57,429 nt of DNA, taken from assembly GCF_018986435.1 (NCBI RefSeq), contig NZ_JAHMIN010000005.1, forward strand, positions 22,175 through 79,603. The letters run 5' to 3'. Shown here one piece after another: positions 35,079 to 44,600 of this stretch (positions within the stretch are counted from its first letter, which is position 1; every line of letters starts with the position of its first letter). The stretch comes from Hahella sp. HN01 (GTDB lineage: Bacteria > Pseudomonadota > Gammaproteobacteria > Pseudomonadales > Oleiphilaceae). A program made the position numbers and the translations under genes. Below the pieces are notes generated by a model. The model saw only the letters and a list, made by a program, of their open reading frames with translations, was not told where the DNA came from and ran no database searches.

Positions 35079-35483
35079 AAGAAAACCCTTCTGTTTAACT
35101 GTTATTGTTAGCGGGAGTGTAATAGAAAACTCGACCATTTGGTTAAGAAATTTAAAACTGCCGCTTAAAACTTGCGATGCGTCAAACCCGGCGCACAGGA
35201 ATGCGGCGGCGGTGAAAACACCCGTCTCCTAGGGGCGGGCCGCCAGAGTGACGGACAAATCGGGGGCGCAATTTTAAGCGTCCATCTTTGGATTTACTAA
35301 CACTTCTTGAGCAATTGTCCTTAAGATAACCGCGGCCGTTAAGATTCAAACATCAGGGAGGATTCGGTTATCGTGAAACGCCACGTCCTCCCTGTTGATC
35401 AGGCAGGCGCCGCAATCAGCGCTATTCGCCTCTCCGGCCTCTGTTTTCGTCCGTCATCCCTGTTCCAGAAGGAAATGATTTCC
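35079..35483. other. Intergenic region with leader hairpin
   Basis: 405 nt between divergent genes. AT-rich near the dioxygenase start (its promoter), otherwise no ORF I can support. It contains the inverted repeat described at 35354. Confidence 0.5.
35354..35394 (+). promoter_or_regulatory. Long stem-loop in leader of the DUF4349 gene
   Basis: CAGGGAGGA and TCCTCCCTG form a perfect 9-bp stem with a 23-nt loop, 90 nt before the chosen start. The left arm includes a Shine-Dalgarno-like AGGGAGG that would be hidden. Function unknown. Confidence 0.45.
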
Positions 35484-36278
35484 ATGCAGAAACCGATTTT
35501 GCGCCGCTTTATGTGGGCGATACTCATGCTGACCCTGGCCGCCTGTAGCCCCACCGATTACCCGGGGCGGATGCAAGGCGATGCGTCTTTACGGGCGGAG
35601 TCCGCGCAGCGTGAATCCAACCCCTACCTGGCTTATGAACACTCTGTTCGCGCGCGCTTGCAGGAAGACAAGATCGCCGCCACGCACCAGCAAATCATGG
35701 ACGCCTGCGCGGCGGACCGGGTAAACCACTGCACGCTGCTCGACGCCGATCTGAACCGGGAATACGCTCGCGCCAGTCTGCGTTTGCGCATCAAACCCGC
35801 CGGCGTGAAGCCGATTCTGCAACAACTGGCGCAGGCGGGAGATGTGACGCAGGTGAATACCCATGTGGAGGATCTGGCGGCGTCCATCGTTGATGCGGAA
35901 AAGCAGGTGGAGATGCTGACCAGTTACCGGGACCGCCTGCTGGAACTGGAGAAGCGTTCCGCCGACAACATCGATTCACTGATCAAAATCGCCTCGCAAC
36001 TGGCGCAAACTCAGGCGGAACTGGAGCAGGCAATGGGCGATAACGCCTATCTGCTGCAGCGGGTGAACATGGATATCCTCAACATCTCCTTCGACGCGGA
36101 GCACAATGAGTCATTCTGGAACCCTATCAGTCGCTCGCTGTCTTCATTCTCGGAAGACCTGTCGGAAGCCATCTCGGAAGTTATCACCGCATGCGCCTAC
36201 CTGCTGCCATGGCTGGTGATGCTGAGCCTTCTGTTCTTCCCTCTGCGGTTTATCTGGCGCAAGTTGCGTCGGCGTTAA
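35484..36278 (+). CDS. DUF4349 domain lipoprotein
   Basis: 264 residues from ATG 35484; AAGGAA lies 9 nt upstream and a lipoprotein signal follows (LTLAAC, Cys about 21). Mature part: helical N-terminal region, then RASLRLRIKPAGVKPILQQLAQAGDVTQ, a coiled coil (about 135-190), and a C-terminal membrane helix (about 235-258) with basic tail. This layout is that of the DUF4349 family, whose function is not established. The frame is open further upstream from GTG 35373 but the lipobox fixes the start. Confidence 0.85.
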   Translation: MQKPILRRFMWAILMLTLAACSPTDYPGRMQGDASLRAESAQRESNPYLAYEHSVRARLQEDKIAATHQQIMDACAADRVNHCTLLDADLNREYARASLRLRIKPAGVKPILQQLAQAGDVTQVNTHVEDLAASIVDAEKQVEMLTSYRDRLLELEKRSADNIDSLIKIASQLAQTQAELEQAMGDNAYLLQRVNMDILNISFDAEHNESFWNPISRSLSSFSEDLSEAISEVITACAYLLPWLVMLSLLFFPLRFIWRKLRRR

Positions 36279-36310
36279 CTGGGCGGAGAAATAGCGTTCC
36301 TTTCAATTTT

Positions 36311-36334
36311 GGCGCTCTTTATTGCAAGAGCGCC
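36311..36334. terminator. Hairpin after DUF4349 gene (no U-tract)
   Basis: GGCGCTCTT, loop TATTGC, AAGAGCGCC: perfect 9-bp stem, 32 nt after the stop. No T-run follows on either strand, so its role as a terminator is uncertain. Confidence 0.45.
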
Positions 36335-36383
36335 TACTCCAAATCCCCTGTCGGAATACGCCGGTATTTACTCCATTCGGGTG

Positions 36384-36404
36384 ATCGTTTGGGAACGATT
36401 CCCA
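36384..36404. promoter_or_regulatory. Nested palindromes before GH8 gene
   Basis: TGGGAACGATTCCCA (36390-36404) overlaps a second inverted repeat ATCGTT-TGGG-AACGAT (36384-36399), ending 48 nt before the GH8 start. The first resembles CelR/CebR-type operators (TGGGAGCGCTCCCA) but with an odd centre. Confidence 0.55.
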
Positions 36405-36452
36405 TCCTAGACTCGGGCGACAACCTGAAAAAACGAGTAAAGGAAGCGGACC

Positions 36453-38123
36453 ATGATGCCTGATACATTTCGAATCGCGCCTTTGGCGGCGCGGGTGATT
36501 CTTCTCTCTGGATTAGCCTTGAGCGCGCAGACGGCGCTCGCCGGTTGCGCGGACTCGACGGCGAAAACAACCATCGCTGCGGCGGATGCGGTTTGTCAGG
36601 AATCTCTGGCGCAGCAGGCGCAGGCGGCGCGGCCTTTTCCTCAGGCGCTTGAGTTCGCCGGCAAAATCAAACCGGATCATGTGTCTCAGGCGCAAATGAA
36701 CGCCAAGGTCGCCCAGTTCTACGATTATTGGAAAAGCGCTTACGTGAAACCGTCCAACGGCAATACGCCCGGCGGCGGCTATTACGTCAACATGAAAGGC
36801 ACCGGCGGCGACGGTAATGAGATCACCACCTCGGAGGCTCATGGCTACGGCATGATGCTGTTTGCTCTCATGGCTGGACATGACAGCGAGGCGAAGCAGT
36901 ACTTTGACGGCATGTACAACATGTACGACAAGCATCGCTCCACGCTCAACAATCATTTGATGTCATGGGTCATCGACGCCAGCGAAAACACGAGCAAGGA
37001 TTCCGATTCCGCCTCCGACGGTGATATGGACATCGCCTACGCGCTGCTGCTGGCGCATTATCAGTGGGGCTCCGATGGCGCCATCAATTACCTGCAACAG
37101 GCGAAGCGCATCATTAATAACGGTCTGAAAGGCGATGACGTGCACCGTTCTTCCAAGCGCACCATGCTGGGAGATTGGGATGACGACCAGTGGACTACCC
37201 GCTCCTCCGACTGGATGACGGATCACATGCACGCCTATCAGAAGGCCACCGGCGACGCATTCTGGGGCGAGGCGGCGGACACCGCCTATGGCGTCATCGA
37301 CAAGATGACCCAAAACCACGCCAGCGCCACCGGATTGATGTCGGACTTTGTTATCGACAGCAATCCCCGGCCGGCGCCGCCAAACTTCCTGGAGGCGGAC
37401 ACGGACGACGACTTCTCCTGGAACGCCTGTCGCTATCCTTTGCGTATCGCCATTGATGCCGCGCATTTCGGCGACGCGCGCGCCAGCGCCGCCATGAGCA
37501 AACTGATGCAATGGGCGGTAAACGCTACAGGCGGCGATCCCGGCGGCGTCATGGCCGGCTACAAGCTTAATGGCGAGCCTTTAGTGGGCTATTCCGCCAT
37601 GGCGTTCACCGCGCCAATGGTGGCGGCGGCTTCAGTCACTGGGCATCAGAGCTTCCTCAATCAGGGTTGGGATCTGATCAGCGGCAATCGCTCTGACTAT
37701 TACTCCGACTCTATCAATCTGCTGTCCATGCTGTTTATCTCCGGCAACTGGTGGTCGCCGGTAGAGGGCGGCGGTGATGACGGTGGCGATAATGGTGGGG
37801 ACGATGGCGGCGATGACGGAGATGGTGGCGACAACGGAGGGGATGATGGCGGCGACGGTGGCGATCAGGACAACCCTGCGCAAACCACTTTGCGTAAGAC
37901 TGATGACTGGGGCGATGGCTACTGCGCAGATGTACGCGTCCTCAACGCCAGCGATAGCGATCTGGTCTGGTCCGTGTCCGTTCCCATCGAAGGACAGGTC
38001 TACACCGCCTGGAGCGCGAACTGGAGCCAGCAAGGCAATGCGCTGAACGCTTCCGGGGTGCACTGGAACCGGGAGTTGGGGCCACGGGAAAGCACGGAGT
38101 TTGGTTTCTGCGCCAATCGCTGA
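36453..38123 (+). CDS. Glycoside hydrolase family 8 endoglucanase with CBM2
   Basis: 556 residues; AAAGGAAGCGG precedes the ATG. Signal peptide (about 1-30), GH8 catalytic domain (about 55-430) with proton donor Glu128 in TSEAHGYGMM and the full family signature ASDGDMDIAYALLLAHYQW (187-205), a Gly/Asp linker (about 437-470) and a C-terminal CBM2-like cellulose-binding module (about 475-556; DGYCADVRV, WSANWSQQ, FGFCANR). It likely cuts beta-1,4-glucan (cellulose) outside the cell. With the GH3 enzyme it could form a cellulose-to-glucose route. Nested palindromes upstream suggest sugar control. Confidence 0.94.
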   Translation: MMPDTFRIAPLAARVILLSGLALSAQTALAGCADSTAKTTIAAADAVCQESLAQQAQAARPFPQALEFAGKIKPDHVSQAQMNAKVAQFYDYWKSAYVKPSNGNTPGGGYYVNMKGTGGDGNEITTSEAHGYGMMLFALMAGHDSEAKQYFDGMYNMYDKHRSTLNNHLMSWVIDASENTSKDSDSASDGDMDIAYALLLAHYQWGSDGAINYLQQAKRIINNGLKGDDVHRSSKRTMLGDWDDDQWTTRSSDWMTDHMHAYQKATGDAFWGEAADTAYGVIDKMTQNHASATGLMSDFVIDSNPRPAPPNFLEADTDDDFSWNACRYPLRIAIDAAHFGDARASAAMSKLMQWAVNATGGDPGGVMAGYKLNGEPLVGYSAMAFTAPMVAAASVTGHQSFLNQGWDLISGNRSDYYSDSINLLSMLFISGNWWSPVEGGGDDGGDNGGDDGGDDGDGGDNGGDDGGDGGDQDNPAQTTLRKTDDWGDGYCADVRVLNASDSDLVWSVSVPIEGQVYTAWSANWSQQGNALNASGVHWNRELGPRESTEFGFCANR

Positions 38124-38138
38124 GCGATCACCCGGAGG

Positions 38139-41100
38139 CTATAGCGGCGGAAGCATATCCACTTCCGCCTGCGCCAGCTCCTGATGCGGCTTGACGGTGT
38201 CAATGCACAGGGTCACGTCGCCGGGGGTGAGGTAGGGCTCCAGAATCGGCGCCATGCCGCGTAATACCTGCACAGGCAGCGCGGAGGTGAAATGGAAGTC
38301 GCTGGAGGCTTTGCCCGGCACATAGGCGGTAAGCGTGCCGAAATGGTTGTTTCCCAGATAGAACACAAAGGTGGCGGTGCGATTGAGCGCCGTGCCGCCG
38401 CTGCGACGCCCGTTATCGGAGATATTGAAGATACGGTTGTCGCCGGTGCCGGTCTTGCCGCCCAACGCCAGCATGCGTCCATCGGGCAGTACGAAACCGC
38501 CTTGCAGGCGCCGCGCCGTGCCAGCCTCAACCACGTCTGACAACGCGTCTCGCAATGCCGCCGCCACATACGGGTCCATGACCCGGTCGGCTGTGGTGCG
38601 ATAGTGCCGCAATTTCACTTCATAAGGCGTCTCTGCAGCGAAATGCAACTGATCCAGGCGGAAGGTGGGCAGGCGCAGGCCATCGTTGAGGATGATGCCC
38701 ATCAACTCCGCCAGGGCGGCGGGACGGTCGCCGGAACTGCCCAGAGCGGAAGCCAGCGAGGGCACCAGATGGTCGAACGGATAGCCCAGACGACGCCAGC
38801 GCTGATGCAGGTTGGCGAAAGCCTCTACTTCGAGCATGGTGCGGATACGGGAGTCCTGCGCATTCTTGGCGCGGGTGCGGAACAGCCAGCCGTACACTTC
38901 CTGGCGACGCTCGCGACTGGCCGCGGAGAGTTCAGCGAACTCCGCCTGCGGATGTTTCTGTAAATACGCTAGCAACCACAACTCCAACGGATGCGCTTCG
39001 GCGATATAGGCTTGATCCGGCAGGCTGAAAGCGCCGGGGGCATAACGTACGAACAATTCCTCCATGCGTTCATCGCTGATTCTGTCATGGGGCAGTCGCT
39101 GCGCCAGAAAAGTCTCGAAGGTGCGCAGATCCGAATAGGGGAAGATATAGCGATGCGCCGCCGCCAGCCGCACTGGATTCAGGCGCAGACGGTCCAGAAA
39201 TATATCCAGTTGCTCTTCGCTGCTTTTACCTTGATAGGCGCTCCAGAAACGTTGCAGGAAGATCAGCCCCTCGCGGTCGGCGAAGCGCGCCAGATATTCA
39301 TGGCGACGGGGATCGTCGGGGTCTCCCAGTAATTGCCGGCTGTCCTGCTGGTTGGCGTTGATCTCATGGCGCACCAGATCCTGCAACAGGCGCACGAAGG
39401 GCAGGTTGATGGACTCGCGCAGGGACTCTCGCACGGTGGGAAAGCGATGATTGTCCTGACTGCTGAAATTGCGGAAGGTATGAACCCCGCCGCCTGTGAA
39501 GAATATCTCTTCTGGATTGGCGGAATAACGTCTGTCCAGCGCCGCCTGCAGCATGGGCGGCAGGGATTTGTCCTCCGCCTGGATCAGATACTCCAGCGCC
39601 CAGGCGGTGATGGGATCATGTGACGTCTTGGCGGTGTGACGCAGGACTTCTTCGTCCTCGGCGGCGTAAGTCAGGTGCAACGTGGCGATCAGTTCCAGAT
39701 AGCTGGCCAGCACCCGCAGTTTGGCGGTGGAGCCCAGCTCCAGCTTGCTGCCCTCGTTGATGTCGAAGGGCTGTCCGGTGTTGTCGGTCTGCACCCGCAC
39801 CCGGTTACCGGTGGCGGAGCGCTCGAACAGGGTGAAGCTGTAATACACCTCTCGCGCCTGGCCCTCGGACAGTAAACGCGGCCCTACCAGTCCAGTGGCT
39901 TTGGCGAATTCAGGGTCGCTCAGGCCGCGCAAATAGGCGGACACCTGACGTTGCAGGCTGCCCTGCAGGGTAGAGGAGGCAGTCAGATCGGTGCGATCCA
40001 GGTCGTACAGGGACAAATTGAACATCCGCGCCAGACGCAGGCGCGCCACATTGACGCCTTTGTCCGCATCCACCGGCGTCACTACGCGGGCTTCCGTAAA
40101 ATCACGATAGTGCGTGCGTTGCCCCAGGGCGGCGTCCCGCAACGGCGCGCCGATCTCGCCGCCATTGGCCATCAGGCGCAGATAGCTGTCAGTGAGATTC
40201 TCCAGGTCGGCGCGGCCTTGCATCAGATAATAGGAAGGGCGTCGATGTGCGATCATCAGGGACAATATGCGGCGCAGCGTCTGAGCCTGCTTTTCCAGCA
40301 GCTCGCCTTCCGCGCCGTTCATGTTGAGCAGATGGTTAGCCTCAATAAAGTCCGCCCCGAACCAGACCCACAAACCATCGCCGACGCCGTGTACTTCGCC
40401 TTGACCGGGCGCGGCGGCCAGCGGGACCGTATTAAGGTAGGACAGCACCAGATCCTTGCGCGCGGACAGCGTTTCCGGCCCGGCCTGATAGGCACGCACG
40501 CTGGCGGACAGCATTTGCAGCAGCTTGTCGCGGGGTGAGGAAGTCAGCCCTTCGGCGGAATGGCGATACTTTTCCATTTGCGTGGCCAGGGTACTGCCGC
40601 CCATAGAGGCGAAATCTCCGCCTAACGTGTTGCCGATGCGCACAACGGCGGCCTTGCTGAAGCGCCCCCAGTCCACCGCGGGATTAATCAGCGGGTGTTC
40701 CGTATCCAGCAGGTTACGGTTCTCAATAAACAGCAACGTGCTCGCCACCAGCGGCGGCACGGATTCAAAGTCGTCATAAATCCGCTGTGGGTAACGGTTG
40801 CGGTACATCACGTCCCCGCGACAGTCGAGTATATCCAGTCCAGCCTGTGACTTCTCCCGATAGGGTGGGAACAGGCCGTGGGAGGTGTACTCCATCAAGG
40901 CGGGAGAGAAACTGGCTTGGGATTTAACTTCCCAGCTTTGTTGATTCAGTTGCTGCAGAAAATCCGGCAGAGCGACATACCCCAAGCGCTTATCAAACGG
41001 TCCCTGCTCCGGATAGCGCACCGCCTCCGCAGGCCCCGCAGTAAGGCTGTAGTTCAGTTGACCGGCGTAGCGCGAAAACAACCGCGCCTGAAAACGAGAA

Positions 41101-41282
41101 GTGTGACTTTCAAAGTAAAAAAGGAGGGTTCCCACGACCAGAATAAGCGCGGTAATGCGCAACAACACCCTCTTCAACCCCGCCCCTTGCTCATTTTCGA
41201 CAAAAGAGGGCAGAGAATCCGGCTGGGATTCGGAATCAGGCCTGTTAGGCCAATTTTGGCGGGCTTTAAATATCGTAAACAT
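38139..41282 (-). CDS. Large atypical class A penicillin-binding protein (GT51 plus transpeptidase)
   Basis: 1047 residues from ATG 41282; GTG 41297 is possible. A membrane helix (about 40-58) is followed by a GT51 transglycosylase domain (FIENRN, GGSTLATQ about 185-245) and a transpeptidase domain with S-x-x-K (LGSTAK, Ser518), and KTG in GGKTGTG (Lys about 943). It polymerises and cross-links peptidoglycan in the periplasm. It is longer than PBP1a/1b/1c and has insertions between SxxK and KTG (about 600-860). It lies directly left of the AT-rich island and looks intact. Confidence 0.88.
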   Translation of the reverse strand: MFTIFKARQNWPNRPDSESQPDSLPSFVENEQGAGLKRVLLRITALILVVGTLLFYFESHTSRFQARLFSRYAGQLNYSLTAGPAEAVRYPEQGPFDKRLGYVALPDFLQQLNQQSWEVKSQASFSPALMEYTSHGLFPPYREKSQAGLDILDCRGDVMYRNRYPQRIYDDFESVPPLVASTLLFIENRNLLDTEHPLINPAVDWGRFSKAAVVRIGNTLGGDFASMGGSTLATQMEKYRHSAEGLTSSPRDKLLQMLSASVRAYQAGPETLSARKDLVLSYLNTVPLAAAPGQGEVHGVGDGLWVWFGADFIEANHLLNMNGAEGELLEKQAQTLRRILSLMIAHRRPSYYLMQGRADLENLTDSYLRLMANGGEIGAPLRDAALGQRTHYRDFTEARVVTPVDADKGVNVARLRLARMFNLSLYDLDRTDLTASSTLQGSLQRQVSAYLRGLSDPEFAKATGLVGPRLLSEGQAREVYYSFTLFERSATGNRVRVQTDNTGQPFDINEGSKLELGSTAKLRVLASYLELIATLHLTYAAEDEEVLRHTAKTSHDPITAWALEYLIQAEDKSLPPMLQAALDRRYSANPEEIFFTGGGVHTFRNFSSQDNHRFPTVRESLRESINLPFVRLLQDLVRHEINANQQDSRQLLGDPDDPRRHEYLARFADREGLIFLQRFWSAYQGKSSEEQLDIFLDRLRLNPVRLAAAHRYIFPYSDLRTFETFLAQRLPHDRISDERMEELFVRYAPGAFSLPDQAYIAEAHPLELWLLAYLQKHPQAEFAELSAASRERRQEVYGWLFRTRAKNAQDSRIRTMLEVEAFANLHQRWRRLGYPFDHLVPSLASALGSSGDRPAALAELMGIILNDGLRLPTFRLDQLHFAAETPYEVKLRHYRTTADRVMDPYVAAALRDALSDVVEAGTARRLQGGFVLPDGRMLALGGKTGTGDNRIFNISDNGRRSGGTALNRTATFVFYLGNNHFGTLTAYVPGKASSDFHFTSALPVQVLRGMAPILEPYLTPGDVTLCIDTVKPHQELAQAEVDMLPPL

Positions 41283-41297
41283 AATTAAATCAATCAC

Positions 41298-41683
41298 TTA
41301 TGGATAATACTGCTGTTCAATAAATGATCAATATGATTTATTATGTCCACAAAGTGTCCACAGCCGCAAGCGGTGTCCACGGGATGCTGGCTGCGGCTTC
41401 CTCCTTAAACTTGGCTCCCCCGTACTTCAAAACATAGCTGAAAGTTTCAATTTAGGAAAATCGTTAGCTCTCACATGCTCGCCAGTGGCGGGCCTTCCCT
41501 CGGCTATCCAGTTTCATGGCGAAAAGCTTTTCTCGAAACCCGCAGGCGTGGGGAGGAGTGAACTTCAGCTTCCATGACGGCAGTAGGCTGTAGTGAGTCA
41601 ATAGCGTGGATTACCCAAGGGTGAAGAAGCTTTGGTGTCTGTTCATCGTTAAAATGGACAAGGGGGAATAACTTCTTTCAAGA
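41298..41683. other. Island left flank: short repeats and a degenerate fragment
   Basis: 386 nt between the host PBP gene and the AT-rich cargo gene. TGTCCAC occurs three times (41344, 41355, 41374). A minus-strand frame at 41464-41601 reads 45 residues with ...ACGFREKLFAMKLDSRGKARHWR..., which looks like translation of a dispersed repeat or gene relic, not a proven gene. A left attachment site may lie here, but its partner is outside the window. Confidence 0.4.
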
Positions 41684-44600
41684 TCATGTAGCTGGATTAT
41701 CAAAAAATACATACCACAGATTATTTTTCCTACTTTCGGACAACCATACTTTTTTGGGTTTATATTCAAGAAGGCGATTAATTTCCCTCGTCAAGCTTGT
41801 CAGCTCAGAATTGTTTGGCCCATCATTTGAATAGAATTGGCACCAATTCAAAAATCCATAAAGCCAAGCAACCAACTTCATAGATGAGTCCCATTTACTC
41901 CAGTTAATGCTGGGTGAAAGAGGCCTTCTAATATCTCTCTCAACCTTCTTAAGCCTTTTAGCTAGTCTATTTATAGCTTCAGACTGCGCTTTAAGAGGGC
42001 TAATAGAAAACAACTGAGCTGCAATATCTGTCATCATTACATCCTCTTTTGACAGATAACTGGAAAGTTCAAATAATTTGCTAAGCCTACCTTCCAACTC
42101 TGTAATCCATATAGATAAAAAAACTTTCTTGCTATCTGCATATCGCTCGACTAATGGGCATAATACTTTCTCGGGAAACCAAGATGAAATATAGCCAAGT
42201 TCTCTCATCCTGCCTCTCATTGAATCAACGATATGTGTAACATCATCGTCTGTTGGGTATTTAGAAATTGCTGTGTTTATAAGGTACTCTATAATATCTT
42301 TAGCCCACTCAGGATCGCTCCCACCATGTAAGTTTCTATTTAGTAACCAACCAATAAATTGGATCTGAGTTTTTTTGTCAACTCTATCTATAATCGACAA
42401 AAAAACAGCGGCGTCTTGAGTTTCATTCAACTTAATTTCGATATAAGAAAAAGCAATAAATTTCAACACAGGGAGTTCACTTGAAATCAATATTTCCATC
42501 TGGAATTTAGTACTTTTACGGTGACAAGAAGTTGATATCTCAGATATACAATGAGCTATCAAATCTAACTTTTTACGAGTTTTTTTAGATGACAAAGAAG
42601 GAATTAAATCATTCTCTAAAAGAGCTATAAACTTTTCCGTTTCGTACTGATACAAAATTTTAATTGCATAGTAATCACCCCAGCTTAATCCATCTATCTT
42701 ATAATATTGTATGAATCCGTCCCTATCTATATCAATCAGATTTCTCAGAAGCACATCCAACGAGGCTTCAAAGTAAGAATATGTTCCTGGCATTGTCATA
42801 CTATTGGAAACTATCTCGGCCGCATTTTTGAACCTTCCATCTAAATAAATAAATATTTTATCTAGTGCCTTTTGGCTAAAAGCAGCGTCAGCAGAAAAAA
42901 AGCTCCCAGTATCCGTATTAGCTATTAGTAGCGAAAGATCATCCCAGCATGAAAACAGCTCTGCGTCCTCTACGGCTTCCAAAGCGGCAGAAACATTTTC
43001 ACAAGATATCGATTTATTTATTTCTTTGCTTTTCTTTTTTTTTTCATCAAGCGACAGACTACTCTTTTTCTTCAAATAGTCCCTTGAACAGAATGCCAAA
43101 GTTAAACTACCTTCACCGGCTAAAACACCTTCAATGTACCTATTAACATGAGGAATAATCTCGCCATCTATTGATGTTACCAATAGAGGGAAATTTTCAT
43201 TTGCCTTTTGAATTGAGTTTGACAATGAAAACCCTTTCTTTATTCGACCTTTCTTATCTGCAATTAACAAGTATCTGTCATGTATTTCCGAAACCTTATA
43301 CACCTTTATGCAACTACTTGATAATATATCTTTCATCGCTTCAACTGAGATTTTTATTTTGTCAATATTTTTATTTTTATTGCTTGTTAATATTACTACA
43401 TTTGAACCATTATCCGCATAGCGAGCAATAAGATCGACTCCAACGCTTTCAAAATACGGATCAAATATTATAAAGTCATCGCCAGCGTGTTTATTGAACA
43501 GAGATTTCCACCATTCGACAAATTCCAACCTGCCTTCACCTTCTGTATGGTGAGGAAAAAACTTTCCCTCTGTTTTTTCAGGAAACTCACGCGCTACCAG
43601 TCTCTCTATTTTTCGTTGTTCGTTAACCCATAGATCCGGATCGCGAGTGCTAATAGTTGAGGTTTGTCGCCTGCTGCATTTTGTGACTGATTGTGCTGCT
43701 TTAACTCTATCATTTCCGTCATTAAGTTTTGTCAGCTTTGTCAGCCATGAGTTCTCAATAACCCCTGAGAAGTATACAGGACTCACACTTAATGATATTT
43801 CTCTGATGAAATTATATTTTTGACTAAATATCAAAAAACATTCATTACAATCTCTCTTCTGCCCAAAAAGTTCAATTACTCGACCGTCAACAGATTTCTT
43901 CCAGTCTTGATTTATTCTCACATTAAAGGATATTTTATTTTCGTTATGGTATTCATTGGCAATGATATTTGCCTGGAAAGCTTGATTGTTATTTATATGC
44001 TCCACTTTTAGCACGTAAGAGATAAATTCTTCATGTCTATCAGGGTGATAATTTATTTTTACGCCATTCTGGCTATCAATAATTTCTAATTTTGAGCGAC
44101 AATATTCATCGATGGTAGGGAATGACAGTATTTCGAGATCACCTATTCTAGGAGCATCTTTTTTAGATAGGTCAAGCCCAGTATCTAATTTTATTTCACT
44201 AGAAATGTAACGATACAATTCATCCAAGACTCTACCATCAGATTGAATAAATGTTTCTTTCTGCAAAGAAATGATTGAAGCACTATTTGCTCCCGCCCCC
44301 GAATAAGGGCTAAACAGCCCTCTGTGCTCATAATTATCGCGGGACGGAAGATAGGTAACTGGCTTGAGAACTTTACACTCGTCTAGCTTTAGATTTCCAA
44401 ACCGCTCTCTAAAGACTTTTTTCATGGCTATTTCTGAACGATTGCTTGCCTCTTCAATTGAGCTTCCGCTATACATTAGTCCGAGAAAAGATTTTATCTC
44501 TTTTGCATTTAGATAAGAACTAAGACAAATGACCTGTACTTCTTCTCCCGAAATATTTTTAAATTTATCTTCATTAGGTGCACTCCAAGAATTATTAGAA

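Noticed and set aside
41344-41380. TGTCCAC triplet as CRISPR or iteron array
   Set aside because: Only three 7-bp copies with uneven spacing (11 and 19 bp); too short for CRISPR, and no replication gene nearby.
41464-41601. 45-codon minus-strand frame in the island flank
   Set aside because: TTG start, no ribosome site, and looks like the translated trace of a dispersed repeat; kept only as part of the flank description.
42949-44011. Short plus-strand frames inside the AT-rich gene
   Set aside because: All lie within the continuous 1021-codon frame and have no ribosome sites; AT-rich DNA gives such frames by chance only rarely with meaning.
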